From contig CAJNDS010000483.1 in NCBI GenBank assembly GCA_905221605.1, forward strand, positions 62,001 to 126,000: a stretch of DNA of 64,000 nt. Reading direction: 5' to 3'. Position numbers and translations under genes: made by a program. Within the stretch, counting starts at the first letter, position 1. The number at the start of each line of letters is the position of its first letter. The notes beneath the pieces are model-generated. The model ran no database searches and was not told the origin of the DNA. It saw only the letters and a list, made by a program, of their open reading frames with translations. Shown one piece after another: positions 49,029 through 60,900 of this stretch. The DNA comes from Symbiodinium natans (taxonomy: Eukaryota > Sar > Dinophyceae > Suessiales > Symbiodiniaceae).

Positions 49029-50530
49029 AGCCGCAGGTGACAAAGCTAAGCTGATCGAAATGTTCAGAGACATTCTCTGGCGGCATAAAGCTTTGCCGAT
49101 GTTGGGGTCACCACGCACTGCAAACATGACGAGGAGCCAGTCCATGCGATTCTTGGATTCTGCTATGCACTTCTGCCCTTACCCAAGCCAAGAGGCCTGA
49201 AAATCCAGGTGAATCGAATAGGCATCCGAGCGAAGGTGAAGACGAGCCTCGTGAGAAGCGGCCGTATGGCTGGCTGGCTCAACGCAGTGTGAGAGTGTTA
49301 AGTTTCACTCGTGGAACATTGCAGTAGAGGTGACAAGGGGCGGAGAATATCCAGACAGTAAGACAGTAAGACCACAGGACAGCAACGTAGGTTTGTGTGA
49401 GTGAGATCTGAAACGGATCGAGGGCTTGTTGATTCTATCCACCCGAACGAACGCAAAGATCTGGCTCAACGCCTCTTCACTCTGTGATATCCTGACAGAC
49501 TGATCAATCCCCTCGACAAACCAAAAGAAGCTGGACATCTCACTCTGAATGACCGGTCGGTGTCCGACAAGGAGCGTGTCGAGCATGCTACCGACGGCCA
49601 TCAGCAAGCCCGCGACAACCAAACCTTCGCTTGGATAGGCTGGCATGCACCAGCGAGACCCGTCCGAATCTAATGCGCTTCTGTTCTTGGATTTATTGTT
49701 GCTAATCACCCTATGACGTTGCTATGTTTACGAATCACCTGATGATATTCTGTACTGTAGGAGCTGGCTGAAAGAGCCACGGTTCAATGTCGACCAGTCT
49801 ACATCCAGATGCCTTTGTGGCCTTAGCTTCTGCTACCTCATTTAGGGTTCGCTTATTGGTTTCTTAGAGTTGAAATAAGAGCAGAGTAACTGTAGTGTTA
49901 GCCCTAGCCCACGCGGGGAGACCCCATCGGCTTAGCAGGCCGACGCCTTAGCCACTCGACCAAAGTGTCTTCTGGTACTAAAACCTGACGACTTACCGCT
50001 TTGAAGACGACTGAGAACGAGAGCCGTGAGTACCTTCCGAGCACAAAGCAAGTTGTAGCGCAAACTATACTGTAGAACCCTACACTTATAACTACCCATG
50101 ACCCTTCAAGTATGAGATCTTGTACAACCTCTCCTATCCTGTTCTATCGAAATCAGAGAGCGACGGGCAAATTGACAAGCTAGCGTCTTGACTTGTACGA
50201 TCGCACCTCCACGGAGTACCATGTGCCATAGGAAGCATTATGTCTCCCATGAACCCGGGTACTTGATAAACATCTCGAACCCTCCACGCCGATGGAAAGG
50301 TGAGACCCGGATGCACGCAACCTCCATGTTTCTACATGTTGGGCGTGTACTGTGCAGACGTTCCCTCAGCCCTACCCGGTTGTGGCACATTGAGCTGCAC
50401 CAGGCCACTGTGGTCGAAGTACTGCGTGCCAATCGCCCGGAAGTGCTGCTGGTCCAGGTTTAAGTTCAGCAGAAACTGCCCAGGCACGTGGTTTGGCTTC
50501 CACTGGAACATTGGGAGCTGACATCTTGAA
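47029..50530 (-). CDS. voltage-gated cation channel-like protein, gene C
   Basis: Same strand and family as genes A and B but more diverged. Blocks: 50510-50395 (FQWKPNHVPGQFLLNLNLDQ, then HFRAIGTQYFDHSGLVQLNV), about 49650-49420 (EGLVVAGLLMAVGSMLDTLL and EEALSQIFAFVRV), 48355-48260 (MFFAWVTVIIFKDLNAPAFK then EDEE), 47448-47413 (FWLIFLVIGQ) and 47158-47029 (LLNLVIDAFVAAYLKGSEEE, tail, TGA). The last two join in frame through an apparent GA-AG intron to give IFLVIGQLLNLVIDAFVAAY, an S6-like helix. S3, S4 and the pore motif seen in A and B were not found, so either they have diverged or this copy is reduced. The N-terminal end is not fixed. Confidence 0.55.
47476..47514 (-). repeat. interstitial telomere-like CCCTAAA array
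   Basis: Four to five CCCTAAA units in direct succession, the most regular telomere-like run on the right half of the window, in or near an intron of channel gene C. Confidence 0.8.
48997..49025 (+). repeat. poly-G run of about 29 bases
   Basis: An uninterrupted run of G followed by CCCAGCC. Runs this long are prone to assembly and sequencing error. Confidence 0.9.
49888..49969 (-). pseudogene. tRNA-Ser(GCU)-like relic
   Basis: From 49969 the minus strand reads GACACTTTGGTCGAGTGGCT, an intact acceptor 5' strand and D arm with the A-box. A five-pair anticodon stem follows around CTGCTAA (anticodon GCU), then a class II variable arm GGGG-TCT-CCCC. The T arm then fails: GTGGG is followed by CTAGGGCTAAC instead of TTCGAAT-CCCAC, and the 3' acceptor strand is missing. 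It could be a decayed gene or the head of a tRNA-derived SINE. It is not expected to give a working tRNA. Confidence 0.55.
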
Positions 50531-50539
50531 GATGTGGCT

Positions 50540-51850
50540 GGGGGTGTTCTGTTAAAGCAGGGTGCCAGCTACCTTTCATTTACGTGAATTCCTGATAGTA
50601 GGACCCCAAGCAATGGAACTGCACTTCCTTCGATGCCCGCGCAAAGGACAAGCCGAACTAGTCCGTTCCCGTTCCAAGATTAAGCATCGTCCTGGCAGCC
50701 GATCCACTGCAGGAACCCTAATGCTAGGCTTAAGAATTCGGATTGCCCTATGCCCTCTGGCCACGAGTGGCATTTCTGTGCTATTGGAACGCGACTTGCG
50801 CACGACCCTGGCAAGGCATCTGTCACTCATTTTCCCCTATCATAAGCATCATCCTGCCGGGCAAAGACATTGGTGACTGAGAAGCCTCAGAATGCTGCAA
50901 TAGGCCACCCTCACCCCACGTGAGGGTCAAACTTGCACCCAACTCTCACGCTCAGGTCGCACCTTCCGAAGGATGATGATCTCGATCACAAGCTCGATGA
51001 TGAGCCCAACGCCAGGTGGTATGTACCAGATGTTCGACAGATACCTCGGAGCGAATGTCTCCGAATGTCTTCACATTGATCTATACCCCCCTTAGAACCT
51101 TAATAAACATACTATTTTTAATGTCCTCTTGGGATTTATATAAACAAAAATGCAAAATGGGATATAGTGATTCCATAGGGGCTCCTGATGCTGCTGAGCC
51201 ACGGGTTGCCACCGTTGGGCACGTGGCACCACTCCCCAGGCGGAACCCAGCTCCAAATGTCCTGCCACAGCTCTTCGGGAGTCAATATTCTTATTGCTAT
51301 TATGATTATTATTATTATTATTATTCTGTGTGTGTTTTTCTTCTAGCTTTGGAAGTCGAAAGTAAGCCTAGCACCCGGCTCAAGTGCACCCATTACCGTC
51401 GCGTTACATCCGGCATCAGTGCTGCTACGACTTTGACCTCTCGCTGCAATACCAGGGATTGCAAGGCGGCTCCTGCGTTGGTGATCGCTCGTGGCACCAG
51501 GGTGGCACTTCGCAAAACGTCAGGATGACCAGCGCGACAATGGCCTGCGACATGCACATGCAGAAAAGTTACATTGCCGATCAGGACTTCTCTAGGCTCT
51601 GGACCATAGTCTGACATCGTCTATGCCTATGCTTAAACAAAGCATGTGGCTTCCGGACAAGCTGGCCAGGCATCCACGTCACTTCAAAGCTGGGCATAAA
51701 GTTGATCCTTACGTGCTTACCTTCTAGACGGTGAAAGCCAGAGCCTTGTAGTAGAGCTTGTTGTGGCGCATCACCTAAGCTCACATGGCGCGCGCTGGAA
51801 CGAAGCAGCGCCTGCTTGAAATCCAAAAAACGCTCAAGCCTTGGAAAATA
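50540..51850. other. upstream of channel gene C, no firm exon
   Basis: Frames near 50620-50830 and 51370-51520 are open on both strands without a decisive motif. An (ATT)n run lies at 51301-51326. Any further N-terminal exons of gene C would be here. Confidence 0.35.
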
Positions 51851-51857
51851 CATGCAG

Positions 51858-51859
<2 letters not shown>

Positions 51860-51945
<86 letters not shown>

Positions 51946-52832
51946 GCAACAACAACAAGGTTCAGCCGTAAAGGACAAACAACAAACAAGTACAAACAAA
52001 CAAACAAACAAACAAACAAACAAACAAACAAACAAACAAACAAACAAACAAACAAACAAACAAACAAGCAAGCAAGCAAGCAAGCAAACAAACAACAAAC
52101 AACAAACAACAGACAAACAAGCAACAAACAAGCAACAAACGAGCAACAAACAAGCAACAAACAAGCAACAAACAAGCAGCAGACAAGCAACTAACAAGCA
52201 ACAAACTAGCAACAAACTAGCAACAACGAAGCAACAACTAAACAAACAAACAAACAAACAAACAAACATACAAACAAACAAACAAACAAACAAACAAACA
52301 ACAAACTAGCAACAAACTAGTAACAAACTAGCAACAAACTAGCAACAAACTAGCAACAACGAAGCAACGACTAAACAAACAAACAAACAAACAAACAAAC
52401 AAAGAAACAAACAAACAAACAAACAAACAAACAAACAACAAACTAGCAACAAACTAGTAACAAACTAGCAACAAAAAAAGCAACAAACAAGCAACAAACA
52501 AGCAACAGACAAACAACAGACAAACAACAAACAAGCAACAGACAAACAAACACACAGAACACACAAACAGAACAAGCAAACAGAACAAACAACAAACAGA
52601 ACAAACAAACAGAACAAACAAGCAACAAACAAGCAACAAACAAGCAACAAACAAGCAACAAACAGGCAACAAACAGGCAACAAACAAGCAAACAACCAAC
52701 CAACAAACAAACAACAAACAAGCAACCAACAAGCCAACCAACAAACAAACAACAAACAAACAACAAACATACAAACAAACAACAAACAAACAAACAAACA
52801 AACAAAAAAACAAACAAACAAACAAGCAAGCA
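51860..52832 (+). repeat. CAA / CAAA / ACTAGCAACAA mosaic satellite
   Basis: About 970 bases. (CAA)n runs to 51957, then (CAAA)n at 51990-52072, then (CAAG)n, then a higher-order mixture in which ACAAACTAGCAACAAACTAG units alternate with (CAAA)n blocks, twice with almost the same order (52200-52300 and 52305-52450). Every frame is open and encodes Gln, Thr/Asn/Lys or Leu/Phe/Cys/Val runs. I reject these as genes because all frames are open equally. Confidence 0.9.
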
Positions 52833-52839
52833 ACAAACG

Positions 52840-54945
52840 GTTGCTTTTTCGCTTCTGCTTGGATCCAGGAACCTTGAAGTGCTGCTGCCGCGCCGCAGCA
52901 GTGTCCTCGGGATACCTCTGAAGCTTCACAGAGGCAGCTAACTGCACAGTGGAGTCAGGCTGTGGTCCGAGCTGTTTAGCACGGTTAGATCGACTCTCTC
53001 ACGTCCGCTCTCTCAAGAAACCCCCACGCGGCCCTAGTTACACCGAAACATCTAGCACTGCAAGCGCCCGAGTCTCCGATACGCAGTGAGTTCATACCAA
53101 AAGGTGCGAAATCAATCCTGCGACCTACCGACGGGACAGCCTAAACTCGGCAACGCTGTGCGACAGTTACTGAACGACCTGCGCACCTTGCCCACTCAGT
53201 GTGGAAGATCGCATTTTCAAACTGCCAGGCTGCCTTGCACATGCTGCAACCGCATCTGAAGCAAGCGGCTACTTCGACTGGCAAAACTACCGAAATACCG
53301 AATCAGCAAAGCCCATAGCTACACTCCAACATATGAGGGCCGAAAGCTATGCTTGGCAACCTTATTGATAATGGCGTGCCACCTTTACATACCAGCCGCC
53401 CGGCAGACCAACAGTCAAAAGAACTTTCTACACCCTCCCAAAACGAAAGTTGCCCCAAAGATGGCGACACGGTCGATTGCGTTGCAGCTGAGCCTTGGCA
53501 ATTCGTTCATGCGAGAGCGCCTCGGTTGATCATGGTAGCTCTTGGGCTGATCCAGGGCTCAAGCTACACAAATGGGTGCTTCGGAAGAGGTCCACAATCC
53601 ATGCCACAGAGCTGGGTAGTCATCGACCTTCTTCTTCTCCAAAGCTTCTTCATAAGCCTCATGGTTCGAGTCATTGCAGGGCTACAGGTCACACCTAAGT
53701 GCTGCTTTGGGCCGTAAGGACAAGCAAGGATTCAGATTGGATTGCACCACTTTGAACGTGGACTTCTTGCGGAAGGGATGAAGAGTAACATGGGCCGCAC
53801 GTACCAGAGATGTCCCGCACATTTTACAGATAAGCACCCTAATCTTCCTAAACACCTCAGCCGGAAGGAGCCCAGCCTCCTTCAACAACTTTGGGAAGTT
53901 CGGCTCATCCTGACAGGGCATCCGGGCTCAGGCATGTGAGAACGACACAGGTATGGCTTGGGGTTCGTGACCCTTGCTTCAGTTGCGCTCTTTGCGTGCT
54001 TGCTGGCCTGCGTGACGTAGTGCACCTGCATGTCTCTTTTCTCAAACTTCTCCTGGACCTGCGCGGGACATGCTGCGAGTCGCACAAGAGGCATGTGCGT
54101 CCCGGCACGTCCAGGCGATATCCCATTTGTGCTGAATGTGCCCCAGTGACCTAAAGTCTCCCAGCAACCCCTTCGGCTACATGAAGGAAGCCTGCCACGA
54201 TCATTCACGCAAATCCCCTGCCATTTTGGGATCGTCAAGCATTGGAGCTGAGCCTCTTCGAAGAATTCATCCTGGGTTGAAAAGTGGCAGCTTGCCTTCT
54301 CATGCCTTCTCTACTTTAAGCACCTTGACCCGTGACTTGCTGAGCATGCCGGGGATGTGCAGATACTGCTACCGAGCATTCTGGGCAGGATCAACCTGGA
54401 TAATCCTTCACGCTCGCGACCTGACCCGGATCCAAACAGTGCCGCTGCTGACCAAGCTTCGATGTCGAAGCCTTTGCTGGACTTGCCCTCTTCGTGCTCC
54501 TGCAAAACACTTTCATCACTGTTTCACTCTTTTGTTCTTCCTTTTCTTCTTCCTGCAGGGTTTGGGGTCCAGGGCCCTTCCTCCGCGCACCCAAGGGTGT
54601 CAGCGATTCGAAGCTGGAGTCTTTCTAGTTTTTCTTCCGAGGGGCTTGAGGATGGTAAACCCAGCGCACGCGCGCGGGCGCGCCTTCGGGAGAGACTCCC
54701 TCCCTCCCTCCCTCCCTCCCTCCCGCGCCCTCCCTCTCTCGCTCTCCTCGACGCTCCTGACCTCCGGGCGCCGGGCGTGCCCTCCATTCACGGTCGTGTG
54801 AGTGCCAACGGCTTCTATTATGCGCACACATGCACACCTGCAGTTCCAGCTAGCAAGGTTCGAGGTGCACCCGGTTCTCCCTTTTGCAGAGTGGATCGCA
54901 AAACATCATTCATAATCTTGGTACTGGGTAGTTGGTAGCGGGCCA
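52840..54945. other. between the CAA satellite and channel gene B, nothing firm
   Basis: Minus-strand frames near 54090-53960 (FEKRDMQVHYVTQASKHA) look protein-like but have no partner. A CCCT run lies at 54698-54724. Confidence 0.35.
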
Positions 54946-54952
54946 ATCGATG

Positions 54953-57900
54953 TTAAAGACACACGGGCTCCTCCTCTCCATGACCATGCTCCGCATGACC
55001 ATGTTCAGCGTGTTCGGCAGGTCCGTGGGCATTCTCGTGCCCCTCCTGCAATCTATCAAGCTTTGAGAATGGAATTCCAGCACACAGCTTCCCAACAACC
55101 GCCAGATGATAACCCGACACTCGTACAATCTCATCATGCGCAGCCAATCGGCCCTTGTGCATTATGCACAGCCTCTCAGCCCTGAATCACTGATTGGGTC
55201 CTGTAGGCCTCGAACACCACAAGCCCAAAGCCCCAAACTAGAGACTTGCTCTATCTCCACATTGGGGGCCCTGTTCATGCAAACCTTAGAGCATAGAGAC
55301 GCTGCTTGCTCCAGTCCAGCATTGGCGAAGGACTCGAAGCCCCAAACACAGCCTAAATCCAAAAGACTTGCGCTCTTCGAGGGAGAGCCTCTTCCTCCTC
55401 CTCCTCCTCTTCTTCTTCGCCCTGGTTGACCATCCAGGGGCCAGCTTGCGTGGATGTAAAGCACAAGCGAGAGGGGTCACATGAGATGTTTTTTTACCGT
55501 GTAGATGCGAGGCTTGCAAACACCAACGTAGCCTCTTCTTTCTCGTTTTCCTGCACCAGCTGGACTGAAGGAATGTAGGATATCCAGGGCTCGCTTGAAT
55601 TGCATGCCGTCAAGCAGTCAACCGGTCGCGTGCAAAGATATGCTAGTTGACGACAGTTCTGACTCCCAGAAGCTACGTTTAACACTCACTTTAGGATATT
55701 ACAGGTGATTGGACTCGCACATGCCTCTCGGAGCTCGATGTAGGCTTCAACCGTGAAGGCCAAGAGGATCTCAAACATAATGGCCACCTGCCGGCGAGCT
55801 CCGTGAATCCGAGTAGTGCCAAGCGTGCCATGACTGGCCATCGCACATGGGGGCCCGGCTCCCAGAAAGTAGAAAATTGGGAAGATCAACCAAGCAACAT
55901 CACCCCACCTCGGTAAAGGTGGTCTGATCGCTTGATGGATCCATGGGCGCACGCTCTCAGAATGCGCAAGGGCATGGCAGAGAGTTCCACTAGTGAGTGT
56001 GAGTCTGGTGTGACGCGCACACTACAAGTCGACCCTGAATCCATGAAGTGGCTCCCCATTCCAATAAGCCTTCCCATTCCAATAAGCCTTCCTCGAAAAA
56101 AACACAAGGCCACACTATATCATCCCTTAAAGGGTATATAAAGGGGGATATAGGGCCCTATATATGTAGATAGATATATATATATATATACCCTACAAGG
56201 GATTATGTCCCTTCTACGTCCCTGAAAGGCAGCAGACTTGGTCTCATCTGGGGCCTGAGATCAACTCCTGGGGCCGCGACTCCGAAGCGGCCTCCAGGGC
56301 CTGGGGAGAGCACGGATACGAACTTCTATGAGCGCAGCTCTAGACCTGCGCTCATAGCGAAGACTATATGGACACAGAGAGATACATGTATATAAATGTA
56401 TGTGTATATATATATACATAAATATATATATATATATATGTATACATTTCTATATATATATATATGTGAAGTGGGGTTATGATAATGACTAGGGAAGCCC
56501 TCTCGGAGCCCTCAGACCGTCGCGCCCTTCTTGCGTGCGACGACATGTGGCAACTCGGAGTTTAATTGAGTTCTTCTCGTGGCGCGGAGAGCTCGGCAAG
56601 TCAGGCACTTTTTGAAAGGCCGACAACAAGGCGCGGGCACGGGTACGGGCACATGTTGTGGGCACCAGCTTGGCAGCAGCCGACAGCTAATATAATATGA
56701 TTCATGACTCACAACCCAACTCCCATGCGCTTCCCTTCGGCCTCAGCGTTGGTGGGAACATACCTTGGCCCATGCACCAGCTTACTAAGTTACAAAGTTC
56801 AGCCACCACATTGTTCAGCTTTCTGTTCAGCGAACACCAGTTGCCCAGGGCCATGGCTCACAGAGAAGCTGCGTAAAGAAGAGGGCGAAAGCCTCACGGT
56901 CTGGGCATGCATTTAGTGTGACAATCAGACGTCACTAGCCTGTTCTCGGCACGATCCTGTAAGAGAAACGACGCGACAGCTACCAGCATCTGTTCAGCGA
57001 CTAGTTCTCTGAATTGTTGTCCATGATCGGGTCTCTGCTAGCACCCGGCCTTTAAACTTCGGGCACCCCCAGAAGCCCATCATGTATGGAGGGCTCGAAC
57101 GGCCGAGATCGAGCTCCCAGCCATGATAGCATCGTTAAAGTTGAAGACGAACCAGTGCTTCTCCTGATGCTGTTGTCAAGTTGTTCAGCGCCTCAGCTAA
57201 TGATAAATACGTTGTCTATTCAATCCTTCGGCAGATTCGCCAGCGCAGCCAACAGTGGTGTTTCTCACCACCCGGCCTCGTACTCCGTGTGCTTGAGATC
57301 TGGATTGCCCTGCATGACACCCGTGCTTAGGTTCTACATGGCGTCAAACTGTTACTTGCCTCGGTCGTCTGTGGTGCTACTCAGGAGCTGTTCTGAGAAG
57401 TCAAGCAAGCTCGCCTTGTACAGAACACCACCAAACAGGTTGACGCCGAGAGTCATAAAGAAGAACACCACCTTGCAGCATGTCAGAGTTTCACGCCTTC
57501 AGTTGGAGCCTTGCGACAATACTGGTAGCATTGACTTTGGACTGGCAGGGTGCCACGGTGAAGGCATCCAGTGATTACTGGGTGGGTTGTGTCGAAATAA
57601 CAAACTTGTAGACCCTAAACTCGTGTTTGAGCACACTCACCCAACCGTGCCAAGCGGCGCAGCCAAGCATGAGGAGGATGCTGCCTGTAAGTCTCAGCAG
57701 CTGTCTGGTTCAGAATTTCGGGATGTCTGAAACTGCCCGAAAGGGATGATTGCAGACTGGCTAGGGATCGCTACCCCATAGTGCGCGACAACCTTTAAGA
57801 AGCTCAGCCAGCCAGCCAGCCCTCAATGTTCAATCTCAATAACTTAGACAAACAATCCATGTGCCCCGTTGGAACCAGCTGGGCACCTGCTGCAGAAACC

Positions 57901-60900
57901 ATTTTGGAGACTGCATTGGCTAAGAACCTGGCGGGCGGAGGCGTTAAGCTACGACCTTACGACTGCTACAGGGTAGCTGTGACGACGGACGGAGGCTCAG
58001 CTGGAGGTTTGGCTGCGTTCTGTGCAATCAGTACACCGGGCTCTTACCACGTGCGTTGCAGCAAGGCACCATGGCTTATAAAAGCGTCAAAGATCTACGA
58101 AGTATACCCTGGAATCCAAAGTGGCAGAGGGGTGCATTCCCTCGAGCTTCCAAGTGCCACACTGCACGGAGCGAAGCGATTTCAACTGCTTGACCACCTC
58201 AAGACTTGTCAGGACAGCTTCAAAGTCTAGGAATCTAGGGTCCACAGCTGCCATGCGCAGTCCTATCCTAGCCAACTGAGAAAGTGCTCCTATGCGCAAG
58301 TTCGATATTTCCTTCTGAGCTTCAGACACGCAGCAGGCGCAGCAGTCGCAGGATGTTCGCGTACTGCTTTAGATCAAACGGCATAACCTCAGGCGACAAG
58401 TGCAGCTACGGCACCGCCTACAGTTTGATATGGCCATAGCAGAACATCCCATGGATGTCTGAAGACTACAAAACAGCTTGGCTGTTTTCACCGCCTGGTG
58501 GCGGCCTTTTCAAATCTTATGATTGGCATGCAAAAGTGCACAGAAACCCTTGGAAGCTCATCATCTTCGAGCTGAGCCCTGCGACGTAGACGAGGCCCCG
58601 GCGCTGTTTGGTAAGTACGGCAACACGCTTGTGAACAGCAACAGGAAGGTCGTGAAGAAATCGAAGCCTCAAAGCCAAAGGAAGGTCGGGTTTCTCTGCA
58701 TATCTGCCATCTTTTGCATAGACATCGGCTTAGACATGCTTAGTAAGGTACACTTAACACCACATCTGCGGCCCACGCGGTTCGCAGCGGAGCGCCAATA
58801 CGCGTCCCAGGAGCGCACCGTCACCTTGACTGCGACCTTGGCCAGCCCTTTCAAGTTGACTCTGGTTAGTATTATTACTAAGGGGTTTATAAGGGGGCCA
58901 CAAAGTACTATTAATATGGGCTTCTTTACTCCCAAGGCAGAAGCCGAGCTCTGGCGTACGCAGCACACTGGGCACGAGGGCTGTCACTTCACAAACACTG
59001 GTTCAAAGGTTATATTAAAGCTAAGGCCCCAAGTAGACCTATAGAACCTGTTCAACTCTGCAGATGCAGTGCCGGACCTCGCCCAAATACACGAAGGAGA
59101 AGACTAACTCGACCTTCGATGGGGCGAACTGCTTGCAATCACCAGATCTGCTCTACACGGGGCGCACCTTGCGGACCAATGTGACAATCAAATGGACTAG
59201 CATAGGCCGACTGTCCTGTTTCACACTGTAAGGGCCAAGCATATCCGGTCCAAACCTGGGCGGAAACGAAGGCGTCGCGGCCACTACCACTGATGAATAA
59301 ATCGCTGGCGATTGAGAGTCCGATCCCCGCGATGTGAAAAGTGCTTAGCAGAAACGGTGAATTCTCGGGCACCGCTAGACCTCGCCATCGATTCTTTTGT
59401 TGGCATTCTCACTTCTCCCGGATGTCACATGTGAAATGAGTGCTGGCCTCGGCGGTCATATATTCAGGCCCCCCAGCCACTCAGTTTTCTTGTGAACATA
59501 TGCTCACACACAGCGCTCACATAAACACACATTGTATAGATGATAGATAGACATTTCATACATAATTACACAGCCTGAACATGGGGCGCCTCTGCACCCA
59601 GGCTCATTGGGCGCCGTTTTTTCTCCGGGCGCAACTCATTGCCCACGAAAGTGCTACCAAAAGCACATGGTAGACATGATTGTCACTAAAAAACTCTTAC
59701 TAGTAGTACCTTTTTCTTCATGGTAACGTAGCAGAACCTAAGCTTCGCCAAGCTGACTGCGCTTCACGGTTGCGAAAGTAAAACAAGAATGCAGGGCGTC
59801 CACTGCAGTGGGTTCCCTGAGTACCTGTTTCTTAAGAATCCTATACGAGGCATCGATAAGGGGGCGCTAACTTAGAGCAACTCGCACAAGTGCGGAAAGG
59901 ACCAGCAACTGCGCTCGCACTTCACAGATTTCGGGCCTCCCGGGCTGTTGCAACTGCAGCCACGGAACTGGTGGGTCCCCCCAGTCGTTGAGGTTGTAGG
60001 CCGACCTCAAACCACAGGCACAGCCAGACTTCCAAAAGCCTGCTGCGAGCTTCGCATAGAGATTCAAAGGCTCTCCTAGCCACAGATGTCATGTAGTGTA
60101 GCTGGATCCATAAAATACTGTACGGTTACACATGCTGCCACAGTGGCTCGACCAGAACAAGCACCTCGGCACTGAATCACACTGCATCACCCTACGGCCC
60201 TCCGTGCAACACTGGATTGAGGCTTGGTGGCCGCCTGGCAGTCGGAGTGAGAGACCATTACTACGGATAGGTATCAGCCAAATGTGAGCCTGCAACAACA
60301 TTTTGTCGTACCCTGTGACCCTTTGAGAAGCAGATGGTGGGCTCTGAAGCATCGCCCAAGCCCGTGGGATGGGGAGGCCCAAGGAGGTATCCTGGGATGT
60401 TCTTGAGCCGCTGGTGTGACCCGACTCTAAAGCCAGGCGCCAGATTCAGAAGCAGCACGCTGTTCATGAGCTTGTCGAAGTCGGGGGTCTCCTGACAAAA
60501 CATGGACATCCGGAGACACGAGTGGCCTCAGTAGGTCATGCACTAAATCTGGGCAAGTGCAGACTATAGGGTATGATTGCAGCAATACACATCGCCCCAG
60601 TAGCCTCCGGCTCCGTCACATAGTGCTTCAGCCTGCAGACAACATGTATCTACGGCACCGCAGATAGGTAAACTCCGACTGAAACTGCGAAAGCCAATGC
60701 AGCCCCAAAAGTGTCGAAAGCATCGCGCAGATGTAAGCCGAGCAGCATCTGGCCAAACGGCGAGCGAGACTCTGGCTCCTCCACGCGAAAGCGCCCTTCG
60801 ACTGTGACTGTAGCGAACTAAAGTGAGTTTATGATCCACCGCTATCATCATCACCACGAGCCGTGATGCTCAAGACCCCTCCATCCCACAGGCGACGCGG

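Noticed and set aside
51785-52309. Gln-rich and Thr/Asn/Lys-rich open frames, a possible polyQ protein
   Set aside because: The frame is the CAA/CAAA satellite itself; the other frames are equally open and the flanks show no domain.
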